Positions 1 through 11,029 of a DNA stretch of 64,000 nucleotides are shown here, one piece after another. The stretch spans positions 79,238,570 through 79,302,569 of the forward strand of contig NC_089598.1 in assembly GCF_019320115.1 (NCBI RefSeq), read 5' to 3'. Below the pieces are notes generated by a model. That model was not told the origin of the DNA. It saw only the letters and a list, made by a program, of their open reading frames with translations, and made no database searches. The DNA comes from Miscanthus floridulus (Eukaryota > Streptophyta > Magnoliopsida > Poales > Poaceae). A program made the translations under genes and the position numbers. The first letter of the stretch is position 1. Every line of letters starts with the position of its first letter.

Positions 1-1904
1 ATCAACTTAATTCCTCGGTAATTTGTACAACTTTGAATATCCCCTTTATTCTTGTAGATCGGTACCAATATACTTCTCCTCCACTCATCAGGCATCTTGT
101 TCGATCGAAAAATATGGTTGAACAGCTTGGTTAACCATACTACAGCTATGTCCCCGAGGCATCTCCACACCTCGATTGGGATACCATCCGGTCCCATCGC
201 CTTACCTCCTTTCATCCTTTTCAACGCCTCTCTGACCTCAGATTCTTGGATTCTCCGCACAAAGCGCCTATTGGTGTCATCAAAAGAGTCATCCAACTGA
301 AAGGTTGTGTCCATATTCTCACCATTGAACAATTTGTCAAAATACTCTTGCCATCGATGTCGGATCTCATCCTCCTTTACCAAGAGATGCTCCCTTTCAT
401 CCTTAATGCACTTAACTTGGTTGAAGTCCCGTGTCTTTCTCTCACGAACCCTAGCCATCCTATAAATGTCCTTCTCTCCTTCCTTCGTACTCAAATGTTG
501 GTAAAGATCCTCGTACGCTCTACCCTTTGCCACACTTACAGCTCGCTTTGCAGTCTTCTTTGCCACCTTATACTTCTCTATGTTGTCCACACTCCTGTCA
601 TGGTACAAGCGTCTATAGCATTCTTTCTTCTCCTTAATAACCCTTTGGACTTCCTCGTTCCACCACCAAGTATCTTTAGCCTCACGTCCTCTTCCTTTGG
701 TTACTCCACACACCTCTGAGGCTACCTTCCGAATGTTGGTTGCCATCTTGTCCCACATATTGTTTATGTCGTCTTCTTCCTTCCAAGAGCCCCCTTTGAT
801 AACCCTTTCCCTAAATACCTCTGACGTCTCCCCTTTCAGTTTCCACCACTTTGTTCTTTAAATCTTAGCTTGTTTATCCCTACGGGCACGCATCTGAAAA
901 CGAAAATCTGCCACCAAAAGCTTATGTTGAGAAACAACACACTCCCCTGGTATCACCTTGCAATCCAAGCATGCTCGTTTGTCCTTTCTTCTTGCGAGGA
1001 CAAAGTCAATCTGACTACAGTGTTGTCCGCTACTGAAGGTCACTAGATGAGATTCTCTCTTTCTAAAGAAAGTGTTGGCTATCATCAGGTCAAAAGCTAC
1101 CGCGAAGTCTAGAGCTTCCTCCCCCTCCTGATTCCTACTACCATACCCAAAACCTCCATGAACTGCCTCGAAACCTGCGCTTGTAGTACCTACATGCCCA
1201 TTAAGATCTCCTCCTATAAAAAGCTTCTCACTACTAGGTATAGCTCTAACCAGGCCATCTAAGTCTTCCCAGAACTGTCTCTTAGCACTCTCGTCGAGGC
1301 CTACTTGGGGGGCATACGCACTAATTACGTTCAAGACCATATCACCAACGACGAGCTTGACTAAGATAATCCTATCCCCTTGCCTTCTCACTCCCACCAC
1401 ACCATTCTTAAGGCTCTTATCAATCAAAACTCCTACTCTATTTTTATTCGCGACTGTCCCTGTATACCAAAGCTTGAAACCTGTATTGTCCACCTCCTTC
1501 GTCTCCTGACCCTTCCATTTAGTCTCTTGAACACATAATATATTTACACGCCTCCTAGTCGCGGTATCAACTAATTCTCTTAACTTACCTGTAAGTGACC
1601 CTACATTCCAACTACCTAAACGGATCCTAGTTGGTTCGACTAGCTTCCTTACCCTTCGCACCCGTCGACTCTGATGCGAAGACCCTTGCTCATTTTTCAC
1701 TACACCCGGGCGCCGATGTAGCGCGCCACTAAGGAAGCGACGACCCGATCCTTGGTTACTTGACACCATGCCCAGATCACGACACGGCGCGTCACGGGGG
1801 TGACGACCCGGCCCTTGCCCATTTAACACCATACCCGGGTTCCGATATGGCGCGTCGCTAAGAGGGTTACGCCCCAACGATTTTCTTTCGGGTTTCATCT
1901 CCAT
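1..1904 (-). pseudogene. RTE-type LINE, endonuclease plus start of the RT region (copy A, broken)
   Basis: Non-LTR retrotransposon polyprotein read on the minus strand from the ATG at 1902-1904. An apurinic-type endonuclease occupies about residues 94-330: GSWNVGSL near residue 97, QETKW at 126, SAYAPQ near 195, GGDLNGHVG at 231 and SQIDFVLARR at 297. These fit the RTE clade of plant LINEs, often mislabelled craniofacial development protein 2-like. The endonuclease nicks target DNA so that the RT can prime there. Copy A has a TAA stop at 858-860 after residue 348, where copy B has a Glu codon. Downstream of the stop the frame continues as linker and RT N-terminal sequence to the window edge. 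The element was probably broken only after the duplication. The catalytic RT core would lie left of the window. Confidence 0.9.
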
Positions 1905-1957
1905 TTAAGTGGCTAAGTTTTTACATTGGCTCGCCACGCCATTTAACACCATACCTG
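1694..1957 (-). repeat. Degenerate 60-66 bp tandem repeats in the LINE N-terminus and 5' region
   Basis: Three imperfect units lie inside the LINE reading frame and a partial fourth lies upstream of the ATG. Each contains a version of CCATTTAACACCATACCCGG followed by GGCGCGTC. In protein they give about 22-residue repeats with a GMV or GVV core followed by NxQGxG (residues about 10-77), just before the endonuclease. The same array is at 25816-26079 in copy B. A 13-bp direct repeat TAAGTTTTTACAT at 1914-1926 and 1958-1970 flanks the partial unit. Confidence 0.75.
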
Positions 1958-3423
1958 TAAGTTTTTACATGAAGCAAATACCTTCTAGATAATTTTTTTT
2001 GTCTCTATCACCAAATTGATTCACTGCTTCTCCTAACTCGTCTCCCTCCACCATATGAAGCTGTTGTTCATATCTTGCTTGTCCTGAGAAAGAAAAAGGA
2101 CAAGGGGTCAGGAGAACCAAATATGGAGACGAAGCTTACATTGGCTAATATTTCCTTGGGTCACACAAAGATGCTTACCTTTGCTAATGCTGCGTTGGCT
2201 TACACAGAGAAGCTTATCAATCCAGAGCACACCTTTCTAGAAAACCACACACTATCAACCTCTTTATGCAAAATGGAACCTACAGCAAGGGTGTTAGCAA
2301 GACTTTAAAAAGAGAGAATGCTTCACCTAGAGCATAGTAAATTGTTTTTTATGCTTGGAAATTCCAATTCCAGCACTGTATCCTGCATCTAGAACAAACA
2401 ATAACAACAAAAAATGGGTGAAGCAAATTTAAGCAAAAACAATGGAAAATGTAGCAGAAAGGGCACAATATATACTAACCTCCAAATTGTACTGACCAGC
2501 AGGGGCAATGTAGCTTAAGCTTAAATGTATTAATTGATGGACCAGAAGGAGAGGACCAAAACATGTAAGGAAAAAACAAAGAGGGTAGATCAGTAGCAAA
2601 CCGAAACAGAGGCACTCATTGCAGCCAACCAACTATGAATCTGTGCTGAGTAAATACATCATTGGCAATGGGGTGTGCTCAGTAATATAACAACCAACAA
2701 ATTATGTGAATTAAAGACATCATTGACAATGGACTTATGGTCAGTAACAAATGCACAAAATGTAGCAACTAATAAAAACAAAACAACACATGGAAAAGAG
2801 AATTGCTAAACATAATGACATTGTCATCACAAAACTGATGCAAATAGCAAGAATCATGGAAGAACAAAATAGTTAATCATCATTGCACAATTCCATTGTC
2901 TCAGTTTAAAAAAGTTCATCATTACACAATCCCAAAACCTCAGTAGATAACATGAAGAATGAAACAACTAATCATCACTGTACAACGAAGGATATCAGCT
3001 CTGCACATGATCGGCACATTGAAAAACAAGAAAACGGCAGCAGCCGACGGCCTCCTAGGGGAGGGGGCCAAGATCCTCGCTGTGAGGAGAGAGAGCTGAG
3101 GGAAGGGGAGGAGGACAAGGGGAGAGAGTGCACCTCCACCATGCACAACAGGGTAGATGCGTCAGTGTGGGGCTCCTCCAGTGATGAAGGGCAGCGAGCC
3201 AGATCCACACACGTACCCGGCCCCGGCGATGGCAAGGAGAGCAGGCACAGGAGGAAAAGGTCTTTCCCAGCGCACACAAGCGTGGAGAGCTCACTCATGC
3301 CACAACAAAGAGGAAGGAAGCGAAGCCTCATAATCTGCTCATGCCATGGAACCTGCAGGCAACACCTCTAAGTGCCGACCATAAATTAAATTACCTATCA
3401 GGTGGGGAAAGAAAAATACAGAC

Positions 3424-3493
3424 CTGAACATGTATATGCCAAGAGCAATGGCACCTGAGCCCGGCTGTAACTAACTTGGTCAAATACAGGTAC
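3424..3493 (-). other. Possible relic exon (70 nt) with AG/GT borders
   Basis: On the minus strand an acceptor-like TTTGCAG precedes 3493, and a donor-like CAG|GTCTGT follows 3424. One frame reads PGSGAIALGIYMF, a hydrophobic stretch that looks like part of a membrane segment. No neighbouring exon could be connected to it, so this is only a hint of a captured or decayed host gene. The same sequence is at 27547-27616 in copy B. Confidence 0.2.
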
Positions 3494-3530
3494 CTGCAAA
3501 TGGAGACTTATTATCAAACAACAGTAGTTA

Positions 3531-3673
3531 GGGGGTGTTTGGTTTGGGGGTGACAAAACTTTAGGGACTAAACTATTTTAGTCACCTTTAGCCACCCCTT
3601 GGGGACTAGAGGGGACTAAACTACTTTAGTCACCTTTTAGTCACCCCGTTTGGCATTCTAACCAAACAGGGCC
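3531..3673. mobile_element. Tourist-like MITE, TTA target duplication (copy A)
   Basis: A 143-bp element is flanked by TTA at 3528-3530 and 3674-3676. It starts GGGGGTGTTTGGTT and ends AACCAAACAGGGCC, an imperfect terminal inverted repeat. Inside are repeated GGGACTAAAC and TTTAGTCACC words typical of grass PIF/Harbinger-derived Tourist elements. It is non-coding and would need a transposase supplied in trans. Confidence 0.85.
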
Positions 3674-5644
3674 TTAGTCTTGAAGCTCAGAAAAAGATTA
3701 CCAGACATGAGAAGTTGGCACCACAAGGTGAAGGCACAAAATTGTGAATACAAATGTTCTCCTTAAATGAAGCTCTGGAACTTGATCAATAACAAGCTAG
3801 GACAGAGAGGAAATTAAAATTAGGGCTACACAAGCAGGTGTTAGGTAGCAAGCAGCTGCAACAGCCATAAATATAGGGCTGAAACACTTCAATGAGGTCT
3901 ATCTAATCCCAGTTTTTTTCCACCATTAGCTCTATTTACAAAAACTAAAACGCATTACAAAAAACTGAAGCTGCAATGTCCAATCTTTTCGTAGGCAAAA
4001 CATTTCTTCTAAGTAGTAATGGCACATGACATATACTAAATACAATCAGCCCTGGCATCACAAATTCATCAGGTCTTTTGTAGAATAGCTAAGGAAGGAG
4101 GTTTACCACAAACTGAGGTTACATTAAAAAAAGTGCAAAACACAACTACAACAGTCAGATAGACCAGGCACAATAAATAAATCCATATTAATTTGTGCTG
4201 GAACAGACAGAGGCAAACTTGGCGACTCAAAGTCAATAACAGCGAATCAGCTGGAAATGTAGACATGAAAAAGCCTATAGAATTACCATTTGAGTCTAAT
4301 CATGTACTAAAATTATTGTAGCGATATCTGAAAGAGCACACGAAGGGCCCCTACCAAAATTGTTGTAGCGATATCCAGTGAGTGTCATGGAAAAGCAGCC
4401 AGCCGAGCAATCTAACTGGAAATTTAAGAATCACAATGCAACGATGACTAAGCAGTAATCTAGCTCTCCCCTAGGAACTGGTTTTTTTCCATCCATTAAA
4501 AATTTATTAAAATGTCTTGACTTTGAAATTAACATGTAAGTTTTTTCGTCGAAAATAATACATCCCTATCAGTCAATTTGCAAAAGCGATCAATATGCAC
4601 CTAAGCTACAGCCCACAATTGTGAACTTCCTATCTGTAGACACAATCAAGTAAAGAAAAAAAAGTAAACAGATAAATGAAATTGTGGATCAATGTATTGA
4701 ACAGCACATATGAACACACCTTAATGCTCAAATCCAGACAAGAAGTCAGACAATGTGACTCTCACAATACCCCCAATCATTTCAATTAGATAGTGGCGAA
4801 GTAAGGAAAGTGTGCAATCCATAGCAGGTACCTATGTTTGCTAGACGCCAATTATCAAAGTGAAAAACATTTGGTAACCAAAGAAAGTGGTACAAAAGAA
4901 ACTCACCAGGGTGCCTATGTTTATTGAGTACCAATTACCAAAGGACCAGTATTTATGGAAGCAAAAGGAGCCTGTACCATCTGCTCCGCTCATAACATGC
5001 ACATTCCGCTCCGCTCATAACATACATAATCAAAATGAAGGCAAAGCAGCATTAGTTGTTCCATAAAAAAAATAAACAACCAACACATCTCCGTTGAATC
5101 ACCGTGTAAAGACAAATGAAGATATGAAAATTAGATCAAATCAAAATAAAAGGTACTGAACATTTGGAATAGTAATCCAGGAGAAGGCACAGACATATAT
5201 AGGCACACACATAGCTAGCCCACTATGCTCCAACGAAGATGATGACAGGAGATAGAATGGACAGAGATACAGATAAAGCTAACTTCCATAATTGAAATTC
5301 ATACATGAAATCGAACTTTGAATGTACCAAATAAAAAAGCAAGCACTAAATCAGAGTAGCAAGGAAGTTATAGGGCACCTCGCACTACCAGCAGTGGTGT
5401 GGGCGATGAGCCCGAGGGCACGTCGCGGTAGCGGCCGTGCCGGGCCCTAGGGTACGGCGTACACAGGTTGCTGGAGGGAGAGGCGGAGGGCGTGGGGAGG
5501 AGGCCGAGGACGGTTGCGAGGGAGAGGCACTGGCGCGAGGCGAAGGGCTCGCACAAGCGAATTCGTGCCATTAAAAAAAATGGCCTGAAAATTCAACGAT
5601 CTTCAGTACTGTTCTTTTTTTTTTACCTCATTAAACTACAGGTG

Positions 5645-5987
5645 TGAAAAGTAAAAAATATCCTTAAGTCTAAATATGTCATTAATTTTTTTTGAGCATC
5701 TTAACGACTTCAAATAAAAAAACTCAAAACTATAGACGAGATCTATAATTTTTATATAAAAATTATCTTCATTTAATTCCACAAAAAATATGATTTGATA
5801 TGATTAATATATCTTAGAAAAATCAAATTTTTTTTGCGAAATTAAATAAAGATAATTTTTATATGAAAATTATAAATCTTGACAAGATCTACAACTTTCT
5901 AGTTTTGAGTTTTTTCATCTGAAGTCGTTAAGATGCTCAAAAAAAATTAATGACATATTTAGACTTAAGGGTATTTTTGACTTTTCA
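5645..5987. mobile_element. Long foldback (hairpin) element (copy A)
   Basis: About 343 bp forms an almost continuous inverted repeat. The left arm starts TGAAAAGTAAAAAATATCC and the right arm is its near-perfect reverse complement ending at 5987. Arms of about 150 bp pair through AT-rich sequence to a short loop near 5820. Weaker inverted similarity extends out to about 5585 and 6085 (AAAATTCA...CTTCA...CTGTTCT on the left). No open frame. This fits a foldback or Mutator-type MITE whose transcript would fold into a long double strand. Confidence 0.75.
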
Positions 5988-6390
5988 TGGCCGCAGTTTG
6001 ACGGCGTTAGAGCCTAAACTGACGGCAGTGACATAGAGGGCAAAAAAAAATTAGAACAGTGACGTTGAAGACCACTGAATTTTTCTAAAAGCACATATGA
6101 CATTTTTAATGGCGCAGAGCGAATTCCCCCTTGCTGTTGTTATTGTTTTTATGGTGTATGCGAGGGTGCGGCCGAGATATTTTGTTTGGAACCAAACGAA
6201 CGGGGACACGTGGGCTGTGTACAGTAACCAATACCGGAGTAATTCAAGATGGCTAAAAGAGGGTTCGGCTGGCATTAAATTTGCACGGTAGTATCTAGAA
6301 AACACTGTTTATATTGAAATTTGGTGAAAAAAAAAATACTGTTCTGACTAAAAAAAGGCCAGCCAGTCAACCGAAGCTGACGCCCTAAAT

Positions 6391-6483
6391 GCCTATTCGC
6401 TTGGCAGCCGTGATGGATTTGTGGTGAGAGAAAAATATTGTTTAGTAGCTGAAAAAGTATCGTTTATAAGCTAAGCGAATAAG
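6391..6483. mobile_element. Small MITE-like inverted repeat
   Basis: GCCTATTCGCTTGGC at the left is mirrored by GCTAAGCGAATAAG at the right, about 90 bp apart. Between them is GAGAGAAAAATATTGTTT, a word shared with the element at 6774-6906. It is probably a short member of the abundant grass MITE group that starts with TTCGCTTGG. The copy B equivalent is 30510-30602. Confidence 0.5.
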
Positions 6484-6773
6484 ATGAATAGTTATATATT
6501 TTTTTATGTCGTGGACGGCCTAACTTACAGACAAACTCGACCGGTTTGATAAGAGTAAAAATGTGAACAACACATAAAGCCAGAATAATATGATATGCCA
6601 AATAATTCTTTTGATCGTAGAAAATAAACAGCTGTAGTAAAGAACATCGCTTAGGATAATATATCTGGCTATAGTTTATTTGACAACAGGGTTCCAGCTT
6701 TTCAAATTGGAAGTTCATAATTTAAATTGAGTCTTAAAAATATATGTGTTGAGTGGGTGCCTGTGATTTGCAG

Positions 6774-6906
6774 CCTGTTCGCTTGGTCGTATTTGGCTTA
6801 TAAGCCATAGCTTATCAGCCAACGAACAATATTTTTCTCTCACATCAAACCAGCCAACAGTACTTTCAGTCATGGTTTATAAGCCAAACCAGCCTAAACC
6901 AACAGG
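6774..6906. mobile_element. MITE with about 35-bp terminal inverted repeats
   Basis: A 133-bp element starts CCTGTTCGCTTGGTCG and ends CCTAAACCAACAGG. The arms pair through TTTGGCTTATAAGCCAT and its complement. A target duplication is not clear, so the superfamily (hAT-like is my guess) is not settled. The copy B equivalent is 30893-31025. Confidence 0.65.
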
Positions 6907-7214
6907 ACATTAAGAGCCGCGTGGGGTACATAGGCAATGTCATACTGCATTAATTCTAACGACGTTGGATCTCTTGCCTCAGAGATTAACATATATGTAT
7001 TTCTGGAAAAAGATAAAATATACATGTTGAACTAAATCCTTGCTTTACTTTTAAGATATATATTCAATTTTCAAAAAATAAAAAAACGTTAAGTAATAAT
7101 CCTAACATATATAGGAGAAAGAAAGCAGTGCTAATGCAAAAGATTTGCACACGATAATAAGTCCTTGCTTTAAAATAATAATAGGAAAAACAATATAATG
7201 CATCGTACCATTAA

Positions 7215-7343
7215 GGCCCCGTTCGTTTCGTTGAAAAAACAAGCTGAAATACTATTCCGACTAATTTGTTGTGAGAAAAAAAAACACTATTTCCTGCTAA
7301 AAAAAAGCTGAAAAAATAAATTATAAGAGAAGCGAAGAGGGCC
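7215..7343. mobile_element. MITE-like element with GGCCCCGTTCG ends
   Basis: GGCCCCGTTCGTTTC at the left is imperfectly mirrored by GAAGCGAAGAGGGCC at the right. The interior is A-rich with AAACAAGCTGAAATACT, typical of small grass DNA-transposon derivatives. The copy B equivalent at 31334-31460 differs by short poly-A indels. Confidence 0.55.
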
Positions 7344-7353
7344 TGAGAATCAT

Positions 7354-7692
7354 TCAGTCCGTCATTAGAATCCGACCACCAGCACCTGCATTCCAGCTGC
7401 TTGGATGCAGTAGCAGTAGTTTCCCTGCCGGCCTTCTCGTTCTCCTTTTTAGGAGAAGCTCCTGTTTCTCCTTGAGGGCGTCGAAAACCAGTTTGTAGAA
7501 GGATGGCCCTTTCTGCCTGCAAGTCTTCTTGGTGGCTCTTGCAGGCTGTTCCCCTTGCCAACGTCTATGATGACTCGCTGCCATGTCTTCTCCTTGTGCC
7601 TCCTCATTTGGAACCTTGCGGCCCTCAATGACTCTAAGGCAGTATAACAAATAGTCAGTGACGGGCCAGGATTCGAGCATAGGGTATGCCAT
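7354..7692 (-). other. Unidentified 112-codon open frame, doubtful gene
   Basis: This minus-strand frame is identical in copy B (31471-31809). The product is basic, with many Arg and Lys residues, no transmembrane segment and no motif I recognise. Overlapping frames of similar length on the same strand, plus a MITE at the 3' edge, argue that it is chance or a captured fragment. I give no function. Confidence 0.15.
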
Positions 7693-7699
7693 AAAAAAA

Positions 7700-8743
7700 A
7701 TTTCTTGTGCAATTTTGGAAAACCATTTTCAATTCGGTAAACAATATTCTATTTCGGTAAAACCACATGCAGAAATAACACAATAAGCCTAAAATTCAAA
7801 GATTAAGCTAAAAACTATGACAAATTACGATATAGAAGTTCAAATGAAATACAAAATAATTTTAAACGTAACCATCTTCTAATACTAATGTTGGGCGAAC
7901 TACAAACCAATCTCTAATAACTGATGTGGCTAATCTCCATGATACACAACTAATGTTGGAGTGCATACTTTGTAAAGGGGACACAATACTCTACATAGCT
8001 ATCGATTTTCATTCCATTTCATGGCGTATCTCAAAGGACACAACAAGATGGGATGAAAAAAAATGCAAAATAAAGGATGAAACATATATTATTTGTACCT
8101 ATAATATTTAGAGGGGATACAAAATGAAAAGATAAAAACAAAGACACACATGAGGTCTCATGAGACATAACAAGATGGGATAAATATATAGAAAAACTAA
8201 AGAATGAAGTATATTATCTATAGTTAATTTTAAAGGGGACAAAAGAAATGGAAATTTAAAATAGCATTGTACATAGCAATAGTGATAATGAAATGATGCC
8301 GAAGTGATATCACTTTTATTTGGGGGTTTTGGGGGCGGTGGCCGCGACACGGCTTGTAGAGGCAGGCGACACGGCGGCAGGGGCGCCGCCCGCCGGGGCG
8401 GCGGGGGAAGGTGGTTGGGCAGGGCTGGCGGCGAGGGCATCGTGGCGGAGCTCAGCGGTGCCCTGCCCTAGGATTAAGGTGGGCAGGGTCAAGGGCGGGG
8501 GCGAGGATGAGGACAATGCCAGCGCGCCGCCCTGTGGTTAGTGAAGGGCGGGGTCAAGGGGCGCGGGAGGTGGGCGGTGTGGCCGGCGGTGAGGCAACAT
8601 CTGGCTGGGGGTGGCAGGGGAGGAGGCATGGGTGGGGCAGGCAGGGCGACGCGACGTGCACGACAGGTCACGGCATATCGGCCTCCATGCTATATAGGCT
8701 ATAGCGGGCTGAAACAACAAAACTCAACCTGAGTACAAATAAT
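7700..8743. other. AT-rich spacer, then a GC-rich block (8316-8720)
   Basis: From 7700 to 8315 I see only AT-rich DNA without a gene. From 8316 to 8720 the sequence becomes strongly G-rich on the plus strand, giving Ala/Gly/Pro/Arg frames in several phases that I read as composition artefacts. The block ends beside the copia insertion site. In copy B (32433-32861) it runs without a break into the broken coiled-coil gene. Confidence 0.5.
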
Positions 8744-8748
8744 AGCAG
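8744..8748. repeat. Target-site duplication AGCAG, left
   Basis: AGCAG directly precedes the TGTTGA end of the copia element and recurs at 15633-15637. Copy B has a single AGCAG at 32862-32866 in the same surroundings, which is the unoccupied site. Confidence 0.97.
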
Positions 8749-9256
8749 TGTTGATTTTCAGTGGATCAACTAGAGTAGATCTAGGCCGGTGAACTCATAG
8801 AACCATGAAAGACATGCACATTTAGACCTAGAACACTACACCGAGAGGAAGATAGGGGAGAGAGGGGCTGGTGATGAACCTGAGCCTCCAGATGATGTCG
8901 CGGTCGTGCTGGCCATCGCGGGTTCGGTGATGGAGGCAGCACACGGGCAGCGACGGGTGAAGTAGAGGTTGCACGGACGTCGATGCAGTGCGGTCGGATG
9001 TAGCAGTGACGACGGCGAGGATCAGCGGAGCTTCCCGTCGCTGGCTGCGCGCCCTCGTAGATCGGTCTAGGGTTTTGTCGGTGGGTTTGCGGCTCACGGC
9101 GAACCTCGTACCTCGAGCCGCCGGCCCCCACCTCTCTCTATATAGCGCAGTGCGACGGGGGCCCACCAACCATGTAGGGTTGGGCGCCCCCGATCAGGGC
9201 GCGAGACCAAGGCCCAATAGGCCGTTGGGCCTATTGGTCAGGAGATCAATCTAACA
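8749..9256 (-). repeat. Copia 3' LTR
   Basis: 508 bp, TG...CA, matching 15125-15632 at a constant offset of 6376 with no difference found where I compared them. It lies downstream of the RT gene, so it is the 3' LTR. Confidence 0.95.
9138..9145 (-). promoter_or_regulatory. TATA-like box in the copia 3' LTR
   Basis: CTATATAG reads the same on both strands. It sits in the LTR where the element's promoter is expected. The matching site in the 5' LTR at 15514-15521 is the one that would drive the element. Confidence 0.5.
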
Positions 9257-9268
9257 TTCTCCCCCTTG
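9257..9268 (-). promoter_or_regulatory. Copia polypurine tract
   Basis: On the minus strand this reads CAAGGGGGAGAA, directly against the inner edge of the 3' LTR. It is the expected RNase H-resistant primer for plus-strand DNA synthesis. Confidence 0.85.
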
Positions 9269-9454
9269 ATCTCACTATTACTTTTATCTTTAAACTTTAA
9301 ACTTCAATCCTTTAAACCTTACTCATTTCTTCACAGATGATGCATAGAGCATGTTTCATCGTCTCGGTCAATCGCCGATAGATTTGACAGCTACAATGCA
9401 CGTCTCTGATCTGAAACAGTTACTTTAACTTTTGGGCCCTTTATAGTCCAGGAA

Positions 9455-11029
9455 TCATAGGCTTTCCCTTAAACCCATGCCGGCTACATGTTCTCTGAAC
9501 ACGTTGGGTGGTAAGCCTTTTGTAAGCGGATCCGCGAGCATCTTTTCGGTACTTATATGCTCAAGACTTATCATTTGATCCCGGACTTTATCCTTCACAA
9601 CATAATACTTTATGTCAATGTGTTTGGCAGCACCACTTGACCTATTGTTGTGAGCATACTGTACTGCTGGATTATTATCGCAGTATAACCTCAGTGGTCT
9701 ATTGATGTCGTCAACCACCTTCAAACCGGGTATGAACTTCTTTAGCCAGTTCACCTGCCCCGTTGCCTCATAACATGCTACAAACTCGGCATACATTGTG
9801 GACGATGTAGTGACGGTTTGCTTTGAGCTTTTCCATGAAATAGCTCCCCCTGCGAGAGTAAACACATATCCAGACGTGGATTTTCTATTATCTCCCGCAT
9901 AATCAGAATCTGAATATCCCACTATATGGAGTGAATCAGATCTTCTATACGTCATCATGAGGCCTTTCGTTCCTTGCAAATAACGCAAGACTTTCTTTAC
10001 CAATTTCCAGTGTTCTATTCCAGGATTGCTCTGGAATCTGCCAAGTAACCCGGTAACAAATGCCAAGTCAGGGCGCGTACATACTTGAGCATATTGCAAG
10101 CTTCCGACAGCTGAAGCATATGGAACCACTTTCATTTGATCGATCTCATATTGGTTCCTAGGGCATTGAAAATCCCCATATCTGTCGCCCTTGACTATAG
10201 GAGCAGGTGAGGGACTACATTTGTGCATACTGAATTTCTTTAAGACTTTTTCTATGTATGCCTTTTGTGACAGTCCTAATACCCCTTTACTTCTATCTCG
10301 GTGAATCTCGATCCCTAGAACGAACGAAGCTTCACCAAGATCTTTCATATCAAACTTTGAGGACAAAAACTTCTTTGTTTCCAGTAGTAGATTGACATCA
10401 CTACTAGCAAGTAAGATATCATCCACATACAGGACAAGGAAGATAAACTTCCCATTCTTAAACTTTGCGTAGACACAATTGTCCTCAACATTATCTTTAA
10501 ACCCAAAATTCTTTATTGTCTGATCAAACTTCAAGTACCACTGTCTTGAAGCTTGTTTTAATCCATAAATAGATTTCTTTAGGCGGCATCCCAAACGTTC
10601 TTTTCCTTCCATGACAAAACCTTTCGGTTGTGCCATGTAAACATTTTCATCTAAGTCTCCGTTGAGAAATGCCGTTTTTACATCCATCTGATGTAATTCC
10701 AAATCGTAATGTGCCACTAATGCCATTATGATTCTGAAGGAATCCTTACATGAGACTGGAGAAAAGGTCTCATTGTAATCAATCCCTTCTCTTTGTGTAA
10801 AGCCTTTTGCCACAAGTCGGGCTTTATATCTTTCTATATTCCCTTGAGAGTCAAGTTTTGTTTTGTAGACCCATTTACAGCCTACTGTTTTGGCTCCTTT
10901 AGGAATTATCTCCAAATCCCAAACTTTATTCGCATTCATTGATCTCATCTCATCTTCCATGGCCTCAAGCCACTTTGATGAATGATCATTTTTCATGGCT
11001 TCTTCAAATGAGGTGGGATCATCCTCCAT
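9455..11029 (-). pseudogene. Copia reverse transcriptase and RNase H region (after an in-frame stop)
   Basis: 524 codons. The RT region holds GCKWVYKTKLD (about residue 50), LVAKGFTQ (72), QMDVKTAFLNG (114, first catalytic Asp) and the YVDD active site at 201-204, all intact. RNase H follows with GYSDSDYAGD, the CDNNPA block, and a C-terminal ADPLTKGL motif. The enzyme copies element RNA into DNA in cytoplasmic particles. It shares its frame with the upstream integrase region but is separated from it by one TAA codon (11030-11032), so it can be made only by readthrough or in trans. The conserved motifs are intact, so it became separated recently. Confidence 0.93.

Larger units (their letters stand above)
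1971..5644. other. AT-rich spacer of the duplicated unit, no intact gene
   Basis: Apart from the MITE at 3531-3673, I see no recognisable coding domain here. The short open frames at 2940-3371 are low-complexity (Ser/Pro/Arg-rich), overlap on both strands, and are not believable genes. On the minus strand there are intron-like polypyrimidine stretches and splice-like borders, for example CTG|GTGAGT near 4907, and a GC-rich Ala/Pro/Ser frame at 5368-5571. These could be remains of a spliced host gene, but I cannot identify it. The copy B equivalent is 26094-29765. Confidence 0.5.

Noticed and set aside
97..719. Plus-strand open frames over the LINE (also 24219-24841)
   Set aside because: Antisense shadows of the minus-strand LINE polyprotein, with no domain of their own.
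8316..8732. Ala/Gly/Pro-rich frames as a small gene (also 32433-32849)
   Set aside because: Several overlapping frames on both strands with low complexity. No start context or domain favours one.
8781..9254. Open frames of 88-116 codons within the LTRs (also 15157-15630)
   Set aside because: They lie wholly in the copia LTRs and overlap on both strands. They repeat only because the LTRs are identical.
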